DNA of 64,000 nucleotides from Bufo bufo (taxonomy: Eukaryota > Chordata > Amphibia > Anura > Bufonidae), in contig NC_053391.1 in NCBI RefSeq assembly GCF_905171765.1, forward strand, positions 686,459,257 to 686,523,256, in the 5' to 3' direction. This document shows, piece by piece, positions 9,801 to 17,942 of the stretch. The notes under the pieces were generated by a model. The model searched no databases and was not told the DNA's origin. It was given only the letters and a program-made list of their open reading frames with translations. Positions within the stretch are counted from its first letter, which is position 1. Each line of letters starts with the position of its first letter. The position numbers were made by a program, and so were the translations under genes.

Positions 9801-12119
9801 AAAGAGGACCTTTCATCTGCCAAAAAATTCTGAACTAAGTATCATGGTATGTAGAGCGGCGCCCAGGGATCTCACTGCACTTACTATTATCCCTGGGCGC
9901 CGCTCCGCTCTCCCTCTATGTCCTCTGGTATCTTCGGGGACTTGGTTATACTGGGCGTCTCCTTCGCCCAGCGTACAGCTCACAGCCTGGGAGGTTTTTT
10001 TCTTTTTGATTTGATGAAATAACTACTACACTAAGCATCCTGGTGAAGGGGGTCAATAAAAAAAATAATCACCTCTTTAGTGTCTGAGTGATGATTCTTG
10101 GCAGGTCCCTGGATCCTCCGGGCAGGATTCTCCTCTGTCACTGGAGTTGGAAGAGAACCCCCTGTGACTAGACTCTGGGCCTCGCTGCACTTGTCTGACA
10201 CACGACGCCCCCTCTTCTCCGACGCACATTGGTCCCCGGATTTCCTCACAACGACATAATCCTAAAGAGAGAGAAATCTCATCAATGATATTCATGGGAT
10301 CGTCCGACAGAGGCGAGCAAAGGGTTAATATAGATGCCCACTGGAGTCTAGCTAATGGCAGGGGCGGACTGGGAACTTATAGTGGCCCTGAAAAAGATTG
10401 ATGGAAGGCAGGGACCCCAATACCATATCATGGCACATTATACCACCCCAACAGGGCCAAATAGCACAGTCCATCACAAAATACATCCTCAAAAACTTCC
10501 ACTGGCCGGCCCTGAGGGGGGCCCAGGCGGCCCTCTGGGCATTGGCCCACCAAGAAATTTCCCTGTAAGGTCTATGGCCAATCCGCCCCAGACCACTGGA
10601 GGGCGCTCTAGTCAGAGGCTGGAAACATGTTTCTATCTATGATATAGGCACTCACCTCACCTTATTCCTAGTAGGGAGTCTGGTCTGGGGTCTGTATGTG
10701 TTTACGGGTTTGGTCTGCAGTCTGTATGTGTTTAGGGGTCTGGTGTCTGTGTGTGTTTAGTGGTCTCGTCTGGGGTCTATATGTGCTTAGGGGATCTGGC
10801 CTAGGGTCTGTATGTGCTTAGAAGGTCTGGTCTGGGGTCTATATGTGTTCAGCGGTCTGGTCTGAGGTCTGTATATGTTCAGTGGTCTGGTCTGGGGTCT
10901 GTATATGTTCAGCGGTCTGGTCTGGGGTCTGTATGTGTTCAGCGGTCTGGTCTGGGGTCTGTATGTGTTCAGTGGTCTGGTCTGGGGTCTGTATGTGTTC
11001 AGCGGTCTGGTCTGGGATCTGTATGTGTTCAGCGGTCTGGTCTGGGGTCTGTATGTGTTCAGCGGTCTGGTCTGGGGTCTGTACGTGTTCAGCGGTCTGG
11101 TCTGGGGTCTGTACGTGTTCAGCGGTCTAGTTTGGGGTCTGTACGTGTTCAGCGGTCTGGTCTGGGGTCTGTACGTGTTCAGCGGTCTGGTCTGGGGTCT
11201 GTACGTGTTCAGCGGTCTGGTCTGGGGTCTGTACGTGTTCAGCGGTCTAGTTTGGGGTCTGTATGTGTTCAGCGGTCTGGTCTGGGGTCTGTATGTGTTC
11301 AGCGGTCTGGTCTGGGGTCTGTATATGTTCAGCGGTCTGGTCTGGGGTCTGTATGTGTTCAGCGGTCTGGTCTGGGATCTGTATGTGTTCAGCGGTCTGG
11401 TCTGGGGTCTGTATGTGTTCAGCGGTCTGGTCTGGGGTCTGTATGTGTTCAGCGGTCTAGTTTGGGGTCTGTATGTGTTCAGCGGTCTGGTCTGGGGTCT
11501 GTATGTGTTCAGCGGTCTGGTCTGGGGTCTGTATGTGTTCAGCGGTCTGGTCTGGGGTCTGTATGTGTTCAGCGGTCTGGTCTGGGGTCTGTATGTGTTT
11601 TCAGCGGTCTGGTCTGGGGTCTGTATGTGTTCAGCGGTCTGGTCTGGGGTCTGTACGTGTTCAGCGGTCTGGTCTGGGGTCTGTATCCCTTTGGGGCTGG
11701 CTATAGGAAATCATATGTACTGTATTTGTGATTCAACTTCATTTTAGGGGTGTGTCTTATATAAATGGGGGGGGGGGGGATACTTGAGTGCACCACTTTG
11801 TGTTCCTCATTCTTTGGGAATTTCTTCGATTGTCAAGTATAGACCGCCCCCCTCCCCCATCCCTCAAGATGGTCATCAGAAACGGCAGCGATCACATGAC
11901 AGATCTCTGCTGACATCACGAAAACGGGAGGAGATAATCAGCACGACCTCTGAAGCTGCCAGCGACCATATCCAGAAGGATCATGGCGTGGGCCCTCACC
12001 TCTCCGGTCAGCAGGCAGATAATCTCCAGCGTCAGATTCAGGAGCTTGTCTATAATCACATCTTTGTTCCTGTCAATCATGAGTGAGTGGCGGACGTGAT
12101 CCATGAGGGGCATCTCCAT
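762..12119 (-). CDS. N-terminal exons of a frog-type C2H2 zinc-finger protein gene (partial; finger array off the left edge)
   Basis: Exon coordinates on the minus strand are 12119-12000 and 10261-10073, with tentative 1008-929 and 843-762. The first exon starts with Met, ends in the sequence LTLEIICLLTGE and has donor gtgagg. The next exon starts DYVVVRKSGDQ after a ctctctttag acceptor. The join LLTGE-DYVVV recreates the N-terminal signature typical of amphibian Krueppel-type zinc-finger proteins (LTLEIxxLLTGEDYxVVKK), recalled from family knowledge. Both exons are in phase 0. The two tentative exons resemble the later acidic linker of such proteins (RKCRTPLGSQEC.., ECKEEEDAAIP..) and are in phase with each other. 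They are not in phase with the 10261-10073 exon, so an intermediate exon is missing or unseen. No zinc fingers are in the window. The 9-kb intron holds TRT-like and DIRS elements. The gene could be a decayed copy. Zinc-finger proteins of this class are nuclear DNA-binding factors; the target is unknown. Confidence 0.55.
929..1008 (-). CDS. Tentative zinc-finger gene linker exon
   Basis: The acceptor is gctttgtctccacag and the proposed donor is the weaker CAG|gtacaa. The 80 nt encode HSTEGRHRKCRTPLGSQEC and more, ending QEHQ. This resembles the ERCPRPL..QDC..EDH..HQ linker of frog zinc-finger proteins. It needs a preceding exon ending in phase 1, but exon B ends in phase 0, so an exon is missing from this model. 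Confidence 0.4.
1009..1975. other. No recognised gene or repeat
   Basis: Only short open frames of 60-79 codons are present. None has recognisable motifs or convincing splice sites. This is probably zinc-finger gene intron. Confidence 0.4.
2976..4538 (+). mobile_element. TRT-like DD37E Tc1/mariner transposon, apparently complete
   Basis: The element is 1,563 bp, flanked by TA (2974-2975 and 4539-4540). Outer inverted repeats share GTGCAGAATTATTAGGCAA (left from 2983, right ending near 4531); the outermost bases differ at three positions. A second inner pair, TAATTATTAGGCAACTT-like, lies near 3160-3177 and 4330-4347, giving an IR/DR arrangement. The same host repeat without the insertion reads gctctatattacac near 54369-54382, so a paralogous empty site confirms both ends and the TA duplication. 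It encodes one intact transposase. Confidence 0.9.
3194..4210 (+). CDS. Tc1/mariner transposase, DD37E (TRT-like), 338 aa
   Basis: This is a cut-and-paste DNA transposase acting in the nucleus on the element's own inverted repeats. Residues about 1-110 are the paired-like helix-turn-helix DNA-binding region (an LTGSEKSKIVRYLAEG start, with a second helical unit after KITAHELRKVK). The catalytic triad is D144 (LWTDE), D237 (FMQDNAPSH) and E275 ([11 protein letters not shown]). There are 37 residues between the second D and the E, against 34 in classic Tc1. This DD37E spacing defines the TRT family known from vertebrates and trichomonads. The frame has no stop or frameshift and the length is normal, so it may be functional; activity is inferred. 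The start is the first Met, 14 bp after the inner repeat region. Confidence 0.92.
   Translation: MGQKKDLTGSEKSKIVRYLAEGCRTLKIAKLLYHDHRTIKRFIQNSQQGRKKRVEKPRRKITAHELRKVKRAAAKMPLATSLAIFQSCNITGVPKSTRCAILRDMAKVRKAERRPPLNKTHKLKRQDWAKKYLKTDFSKVLWTDEMRVSLDGPDGWARGWIGKGQRAPVRLRRQQGGGGVLVWAGIVKDELVGPFRVEDGVKLNSQSYCQFLEDTFFKQWYRKKSASFKKNMIFMQDNAPSHASKYSTAWLARKGIKEENLMTWPPCSPDLNPIENLWSIIKCEIYKEGKQYTSLNSVWEAVVAAARNVDGEQIKTLTESMDGRLLSVLAKKGGYIGH
5881..7655 (+). pseudogene. DIRS gag-like ORF remnant, split by an insertion and frameshifted
   Basis: Reading starts MSASHEESGKKKRKARHR at the ATG near 5880. It is interrupted at 5933 and continues from 6735 with a CQKCDEIAADMCANC zinc-ribbon-like motif (CxxC..CxxC). 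The two parts join in frame if one CATCG copy is removed. Further on it reads through 7291-7656 (HDLEEEVAREDILKNLPVM and on), typical of a DIRS capsid-like region. Several breaks make it non-functional. Confidence 0.6.
5933..6729. mobile_element. Putative solo LTR nested in the DIRS element
   Basis: The sequence begins TGTCACGG and ends CGTGACA, so it has TG..CA ends and a 7-bp terminal inversion. It is flanked by a 5-bp direct repeat CATCG (5928-5932 and 6730-6734). The size is 797 bp and there is no coding frame beyond 69 codons. This fits a solo LTR left by recombination between two LTRs, probably of a Gypsy-type element. The family is inferred; a non-autonomous TIR element with 5-bp TSD is the alternative. 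Confidence 0.65.
7809..8962 (+). pseudogene. DIRS reverse transcriptase/RNase H remnant (frameshift near 8345-8369)
   Basis: The first frame (7809-8369) carries RT motifs: RRILVPKPERKWRLIIDL, SIDLTDAYLHIPI, LPFGITSAPRVF and the catalytic YLDDW box. The reading then shifts to another frame (8345-8962) for the RT thumb (INKRKSTLIPSQQITFLGYI) and the RNase H domain (TSDASSWGWGAHVDD, FRELRAV). The order and motifs match DIRS pol. The recombinase and methylase domains expected downstream are missing. Confidence 0.8.
8961..9990. repeat. A/T-rich unclassified dispersed repeat(s)
   Basis: The region opens with short repeats of 'tcgatacca' (8967-9040), then T-rich sequence with 'cggcgatatgtaatatg'-like blocks similar to the TTAA elements. 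It then has a foldback around 9484-9590 (ccatggcagccagg / ctggctgccatgg) and a G-run at 9667-9679. No gene is seen. Confidence 0.45.
10073..10261 (-). CDS. Zinc-finger gene exon B (63 codons)
   Basis: The acceptor is ctctctttag and the first residues are DYVVVRKSGDQ. The donor is GAG|gtgatt, so exon length is 189 nt with no frame change. There is no internal stop. The body is basic and Ser/Pro-rich, typical of the spacer before the finger array. It is joined in frame to exon A. Confidence 0.65.
10676..11690. repeat. 30-bp minisatellite, about 28 regular copies plus degenerate upstream units
   Basis: The unit is the 30-mer around AGCGGTCTGGTCTGGGGTCTG followed by TATGTGTTC. From 10837 the register is strict at two units per 60 bp until an insertion of two bases near 11600. 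Variants (TACGTG, GTCTAGTTTGGGG) recur every few units, showing unit-block duplication. Because 30 is divisible by 3 the array opens several frames (CSAVWSGVCM, VFSGLVWGLY); these are artefacts of the repeat. It lies in an intron of, or next to, the minus-strand zinc-finger gene. Confidence 0.95.
12000..12119 (-). CDS. Zinc-finger gene exon A (start-codon exon, 40 codons)
   Basis: The ATG is at 12119-12117. A possible acceptor (tttttgtcccacag) lies just upstream, ending near 12137, so this is probably not the first exon of the transcript. The exon reads through LLNLTLEIICLLTGE and stops at a clean GAG|gtgagg donor. The helix-like LTLEI..LTGE motif is the hallmark of frog zinc-finger N-termini. 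The phase matches exon B. Confidence 0.7.
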
Positions 12120-12137
12120 GTTCACTGGTCGATGGCG

Positions 12138-13015
12138 GCTGTGGGACAAAAATAACGAAAATGGCAGGCGGTACAGAAGAACAAGTCAACCTCTATATAT
12201 CATCCCTGTGGCCCATCACCCCCTTTGACTGTGGCCCCTGAAGTCATCAGCACATGACGAACCAATATGTTCACTTCGAGGGCACCTAAAAAAAGGGAGT
12301 AAAATCACATTTCCCCGATAGCATAAAGTCTGAACTCTGTATTTCTTGCCACAGATGTTTTTAATTTCAGCTTTTAGTCAGTATATTACCAACTGAGAAT
12401 GACCTGGGTGGCCACGCCTACTGTCAGTCACCCTCTAGTATGCTGAAGCCTTGTCCCCGCCCCCGAGGAGCCATTCTTACTAATGCAATCCTCAACAGAG
12501 CTAGTTCTGGCTAGTTGTGACCTTTAGGAGGCTGGGGCCATGTTAAATCTACGGGCAGCAGCTCCTTGGGGTGTTCAGCCATGTCTCGTGGCAGGAAATA
12601 TCATAAAGACATGATAATCCGGCTCCTAGCCATTCATACCAGAATCCTGGAGCAGCAGGGTGGATCGGCAGCGCAGGATCACATTAGGATCTCCTGTTTG
12701 TGGGGTACCTGCTGCATTCTGCGCGCAAGCGATCACGGGTGTTGTAGTCTGTGCTAGATACAAACCAACGGCACTCGAATACGATTAGACTACAATTCCC
12801 AGAATCCTCGCGAAACACGCCGTCAGTTGTAGTAAAGTAGCGGTCTTCAACAACATGGCCGCCGGCTGATTGTAAAGCTATATAAAATATCACAGGCAAG
12901 ATGGACGCCGTTACGAAAACAAAGAATTCCTGTAGGACGCTGCTGCCATCTTCAGGCGGAGGCTGGAGCGGCACTCTCACAGGTTAGAAGATTTAGCCAG
13001 CAAGGCATGCTGGGG
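12138..13015. other. Intergenic region between the zinc-finger gene and DNAJB13
   Basis: The exons on either side are transcribed away from each other. The stretch 12780-13015 is richer in CpG and has ATGGCCGCC- and GCCATCTT-type blocks (YY1-like), so a shared promoter area is plausible. No further coding exon is seen. Confidence 0.4.
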
Positions 13016-13029
13016 GTCACCATGGTAAC
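13016..13029. promoter_or_regulatory. RFX X-box upstream of DNAJB13
   Basis: The sequence GTCACCATGGTAAC is a near-perfect palindromic X-box (two half-sites, GTNRCC and GGYNAC type). It sits 72 bp before the DNAJB13 start codon. RFX factors with FOXJ1 switch on motile-cilia genes in vertebrates, and DNAJB13 is such a gene, so position and function agree. Binding is inferred. Confidence 0.65.
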
Positions 13030-13100
13030 AGGGCTGTATCTCTCCCAGGTTGCACTGCGGCCGGGCGTCCTTAGTTACAAGCTGCCGGGGCTCGGTCATC

Positions 13101-16100
13101 ATGGGGCAGGATTATTACTCGGTGCTGGAGATAACCCGCAGCGCCGGGGATGCGGAGATTAAAAAAGCGTAAGTGCGGCTAGATAACGCAACGTGTGAAC
13201 TGTTCATGTGACCCGAGGAGCTGACACTCATTCATCAGTCAGGATATACAGGCGGGATGATAGTTTGGCCTCTAGTTCCCCAGCAGCCTCTGATTGTAGT
13301 TTTGTAATTCCTTGGTGACTATTGCCACATTATACTAGTCGCAAGCTGTTGTGGCATGCTGGGAGTAGTAGTTTTGCAATTGCTGAAGAGCCACAGCTTG
13401 GAGACCATTGCAGTACCCTAGTCTTTGGTTGTTGGACATGCTGGGAGTAGTAGTTTTACAATTCCTGCTGCAGACTTACAGCTTGGAGACCCTTCCAATA
13501 CACCAGCCGCAGAATGTCGGGGGCATGCTGGGAGTTGTAGTTTTGCAAATGCCGAAGAGCCACAACTTGGAGACCATTGCAATACACCAGTTGAAGGCTG
13601 TCGGGGCATGCTGGGAGTAGTAGTTTTGCCATTCCTAAACAGGCACGGCTTGGAAACCATTGCAGCACACCAGTCGCCGGCTGTCGGGGCATGCTGGGAG
13701 TAGTAGTTTTGCAATTGCTGGAGAGCGACAGCTTGGAGACCACTGCAGCGCCCCATACAAATGTCCCCCGTCTCCCCCCCCCCCCCTCATGTAGATATAG
13801 TAATAACCGAGCTGAATATCCGGAACTGTGGGTGGTCGAGGCGTTAAAGGGTTAACGAGGCCCTCAATCTATTCACGACAAATAAGAGATCAGTGAACAG
13901 CAACTTGTTGACGGTTTCCTCTGTTATTTGGGTTCAGGTACCGGAGGTTGGCGTTGAAGTACCATCCGCTGAAAAACAAGGAGCCCTCCGCCCCGCACCG
14001 ATTCCGGCAGATCGCCGAGGCCTACGATGTCCTCAGTGACCGTGAGTAGATTGTATTCCGAAGCTGCGTTTTTCCAAAATGTGGATGAACACAGCTGAGG
14101 GTCTGTTACCATTGCATCCATTGTAGACAATCCATTCTGTGCGTTGATACATTGTAACAAATAGGACGGGAGAGAGGTTTGTGCTCACAGAGGATGGGCA
14201 TGCTCAACCTGCGGCCCTCCAAGCTGTTGCAAAACTATAACTCCCAGCATGCCCGAACAGGCTACAGCAGGGCATGGTGGGAGTTGTAGTATTATAACAG
14301 CTGGAGGGCCGCAGGTTGGGCATGCCTGGGCTAGAGTTTAGACTAATATATTGTAACAAACCCTCAGCTGTGAGAAGTTCTTCACCTTCCGGATGTCAAA
14401 AAAAAACAAACAAAAACAAAAAAACTTGCACACACTGACAGCAAGCAGAGGTTTTGTAAATGTTGAGGAATTGAAATGTCTTCCTCCACCGACGCTGTGC
14501 ACTTTGGCTTGTCTGAGCAGTTCGAAAGAAGGCGACGTATGATAAGTTCGGAGAGGAGGGTCTGAAAGGTGGGATCCCGGCTGAGTTTGGGGGTCCGGAC
14601 GCCTGGACCTCAGGTTACGTGTATCATGGGAACCCCTACAAGACCTTCAAGGAGTTTTTCGGGGGCGATAATCCATTCGCAGGTGAGTACAGGCGGAGGT
14701 GACCGGTTTGGATGTAGGGAACCCACTGGGGGTTGTAGTTGCGCCCCCCCACACAAGCTCGGCTTTGTTGTTTCTGCTCCAGATTTCTTCACCCCAGACG
14801 GTTCTGAAGTGAACACGGGATTTGGGGGTCTGCGAGGAAGAGGAGTCAGGAAGCAGGACCCCCCGATCGAGCGCGATCTCTTCCTGTCTCTGGAGGACTT
14901 GTATTTTGGGTGCACAAAGAAGATCAGAATTTCCCGCAGGGTAAGGGGGGGGCATAGAAAAGGGGGAGGGGCCTGTAAAGCGGATTCGGCACGCGTATAA
15001 CATGTACGTCGCCCTGTGACCCCCAGGTGATGAATGAAGACGGCCACACGTCCAGTATACGGGATAAGATCCTCTCTATAGACGCCCACCCCGGCTGGAA
15101 AGCGGGCACCAGGATCACGTTTCCCACTGAGGGCGACCAGGTCAGAACCGGACGCTGCTTTTTTTTTTTTTTTTTTTTCCTAGCCGTGTGCCCCTTTAAG
15201 ACTGAAATCTCAGTGGTATTCTGTCTCCAGGGGCCCAACATCATCCCGGCAGACGTAGTCTTCATCTTGAAGGAGAAGCCCCACCCCCGCTTTGTAAGAC
15301 AAGGGGACGACCTGATCTACACCGCGAACATCGAACTTGGCAAGGTAAGAAATAAAATAAAACTACGTATGCGTGGGCCGTACAGACCGCAACGCGCTAC
15401 GGGCGCTTACAGGCTGTCGTGTATGGTGCTTGCTCTGGGGTTGCCATGGTGGCAACAAACAGAGTAACTGCATGGACTTCCTGTCATGTAGGGTAAAGGT
15501 CCCTTGACAGGATGTCGGCACCCAGAAGTCTGTTGATGCTACCATGGCAACCCCAGAGCAAATGTGATGCTTTACACTGCAGCACTGACGAGAGAAGAAC
15601 AAAGCTGAAACTTTCCTAATGGGTTAGGGGGTTCTGGATGATTGGATGGTCATAGAAAAGTATATGAAACTCTATAAGGGCTCATGCAGACGAACATGTG
15701 CTTGCGCCCGCAATATATGGGCATCGGCCATTTGTGCACCACATGACAGATGAATGGGTCCGCAATCCGGAAGGTGGGGTGTGGAACGGAGTGCTTCCAT
15801 CTGTGCCTCCACATGGCAAAAAAGTACTGCGCATGCACTCCTTTTTTGCGGTGTGGACCGCCGGATGCAGATTGCGGACCCCATTCATGTGAATGGGTCC
15901 TGCCTCCGCATACGGCGGCCCTACGGTCGTGCATTGCATGTGCATGAGCCTTATAGAGTTTCATATGCTTTCCCATGACCCCCCCCCCACCCCACCCCAC
16001 TTATTGCCGGATTAACAGAATTTTATTCTGTTATATTGCGCCCTCCATAATTCTCCCACACTGCAAAACATGCGCCAGTGCCCCCACCCCCTGGAAATGG

Positions 16101-17618
16101 CGTACTGGACTTATTTTATAGTCTTGTGGTAGGATTTCGTACAGTGCCCAGAAGGGGGCAGCACTTAGCCCGTAATCTCTGGTGTTCTGCAGGCTCTGAT
16201 CGGCTGCACTGTGGAAGTGGAAACACTGGATGAAAGGATCTTGAATATTCCCATCAATGACATTGTACAGTAAGTATTTAAAGGGATTGTCCACGGGATG
16301 GGGGTCCGACCTTTGGGGCCCCTCTGCGAGTGCGCTGGGCTTGCAGGCAGCCGCTCCGTAACTCTTCATGGGGCGGCAGCGCAATCCTGTAGTCAGACAG
16401 CCGGACAGTTGAAGGGCCGCAGTTCTTCACCTGCGAGGGGCTGCCAAAAGTAGTGGCGCAAGTGCTGAGGCTCTTCTGCCAGGAACAGCGACTGCGCATA
16501 GGGGCGGCTTCATTTCTGGGTCGCAGCGCATGAACAGTCACCCCTCCGGAAGCGGAGCCTCTGCGCTTGTGCCACTACTCGGAGCAGCGACGCAGGCGCA
16601 AGATTGTTAAGGCCAGGCAAGATGTCCATCAAGCGGCAGGATGGGAGCATCATCAGCGGTGGGGGCAGCCCCTCGCAGGTGAAGCACTCTGGTTGATTCA
16701 TCTCCAGCATGGACTCCACCAAACCTCTTAGGAGTCATGTGGTATCTACAGTAGATCCTAAGCCGCTCGCTGAGGCCTCCATAGACTTGTTGTTCCAGAA
16801 CATCCCACAGATGATGATCGTATGGAGATATTGGGAATTTGGAGACGAGTCATCACCTTCATCTGTTTATGGTCCTCAGACCATTTCTGATCTAGTTCTA
16901 ATGCTCATGTGTCCATTGTTGGTGATGGACAGGTGCCAGCATGGGTGCTCCGACCCTTCTGAGGCTATACAGCAGGCGGACATGTCCAGCGTCATCAACA
17001 ACAGTAATGTTGTCAGCAATGGGCTCTCCTGTGGACTCGGAGCCTTGGCCATCATTGACTCCTTGGACCACTTTTGGTAGGTGGTGACCTCTACACCGCA
17101 CAAGACTGGCTTTCCTGGAGATGCTGTGCCCCAGTCATCATCGTTTGACCCCTTAGTCGCTTCCCACACATCACCTTCACTTGCCCAGTGTATCCCCCCC
17201 GACACCAGATAATCGGTGCTAGTCGCCTGGCAGTGGCTTTGTTGTGACTGACGGGTTGAGGTCTTATGGCACCAGCTCTCCACTTAGAGGGGAGGACCAG
17301 GCTCCTGGATATTTGGGGGGTGTGGGATACGTCGGTGACATGGTACTTGCTGCCTGATTCTGTGGGTCCATCCTTAGAGGAGACGGGGCAATAGGCCTTG
17401 GACCTCCTGTTCTGGGATTGAGGTGCCCCCTCTTTAAAGCTTACCACTTTCTTCTTCCCTTCAGCCCCAAATACAGTAAAGTTGTCCCCGGGGAGGGGAT
17501 GCGGACGGCCGGAGACATCACAGTGAGGGGCGACCTCATCGTCCAGTTTGATATCCAGTTCCCAGAACATCTGACTCCACAGAAGAAGCAGCTGCTCCGG
17601 AAAGCCCTCCTGTCCTGA
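13101..17618 (+). CDS. DNAJB13: DnaJ homolog subfamily B member 13 (radial spoke protein), complete, 8 exons
   Basis: Exons are 13101-13168, 13938-14041, 14521-14682, 14783-14940, 15027-15140, 15231-15344, 16193-16269 and 17465-17618. All junctions are GT..AG and phases agree. The sum is 951 nt, giving 316 aa, the same length as the human protein. The J domain is residues 1 to about 66 ([10 protein letters not shown]...). The HPD motif that stimulates Hsp70 is HPL here (H32 P33 L34), as in mammalian DNAJB13, so it is probably not a classical co-chaperone. After a Gly-rich/FFGG region (GGDNPF) come the two beta-barrel C-terminal domains ([25 protein letters not shown] near the end). The protein is a structural radial-spoke component of motile cilia and sperm flagella. 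It is followed by UCP2 in the opposite orientation, as in other vertebrates. Introns hold small repeats and one Tc1-like remnant. Confidence 0.96.
13340..13755. repeat. ~80-85-bp tandem repeat in DNAJB13 intron 1
   Basis: Five to six copies of a block containing 'gcatgctgggagtagtag', 'ttttgcaattgctg', 'cacagcttggagaccattgca' and 'cacaccagtcg' follow each other. The 'catgctgggagttgtagttt' core also occurs alone at 14225, 21121, 21187, 25920, 37860 and 37919, so a dispersed repeat was amplified here. Confidence 0.8.
14194..14334. repeat. Foldback element in DNAJB13 intron 2
   Basis: The arms are about 60 bp and near-complementary: one begins GGGCATGCTCAACCTGCGG, the other ends CCGCAGGTTGGGCATGCC. 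Both contain the 'aactcccagcatgc' core. This is a small palindromic MITE-like repeat without coding sequence. Confidence 0.75.
15430..15975. repeat. Two inverted-repeat elements in DNAJB13 intron 6
   Basis: The first (15432-15562) has arms GCTCTGGGGTTGCCATGG and CCATGGCAACCCCAGAGC. The second (about 15662-15972) has arms ATGAAACTCTATAAGGGCTC and the reverse complement of it near 15949-15970. Both are palindromic and non-coding, typical of MITEs. Confidence 0.7.
16700..17240 (-). pseudogene. Decayed Tc1-like transposase remnant in DNAJB13 intron 7
   Basis: The minus strand still shows short in-frame pieces of a Tc1-family transposase. Near 17080 it reads YQKWSKE, in the middle a PxxLAPVH-like piece, and near 16720 a (L/M)VESM piece. 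The DNA keeps blocks such as 'ttgttccagaacatcccacagatg' and 'gggaatttggag', familiar from a widespread fish/frog Tc1-like family. Stops and frameshifts are many and terminal repeats are not clear. Confidence 0.65.
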
Positions 17619-17683
17619 CCCGCGTGATACATGTATCCCAGCCACGTATCCGATCTTCACCAGTGTATTGTGTGGACTCTGAT

Positions 17684-17689
17684 AATAAA
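17684..17689 (+). terminator. DNAJB13 polyadenylation signal AATAAA
   Basis: AATAAA lies 65 bp after the DNAJB13 stop codon, followed by sequence able to serve as a cleavage region. This gives a short 3' UTR. Confidence 0.75.
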
Positions 17690-17942
17690 GAGACATCTGA
17701 CAGTGGGAGATCTCCAGTGCGATTATAGCGGTGTAAGGATCTGCACCACTAGAGGGATTGGTCATACAGCTGGGCGGAGATGAGACTACCCAGGGCCTAG
17801 TGACATCATCTCTGGTGCAGTGACATCACTGCCAGTAACAGAATCAAGGGGGCAAAAGCCACCAGTGGGATAAGCATGCACAATATGGGGAGATACTCCA
17901 GGCGTATATACCAATAGACACATATAACAATCTATATATATA

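Noticed and set aside
10814..11747. Plus-strand frames of 290-305 codons in the 30-bp array
   Set aside because: A 30-bp unit without stops keeps frames open by arithmetic. The low-complexity products have no known family.
15432..15562. X-box-like GTTGCCATGGTGGCAAC in DNAJB13 intron 6
   Set aside because: It is part of the arm of an inverted repeat, so the palindrome is explained by the element; position within a late intron gives no support for regulation.
15690..15980. Several overlapping frames of 64-116 codons on both strands
   Set aside because: They lie in a palindromic repeat inside DNAJB13 intron 6; mirrored arms give mirrored frames.
16709..17765. 123- to 224-codon frames in DNAJB13 intron 7 and antisense to its last exon
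   Set aside because: Part is decayed Tc1-like transposase and part is antisense to the exon at 17465-17618; neither is an intact gene.
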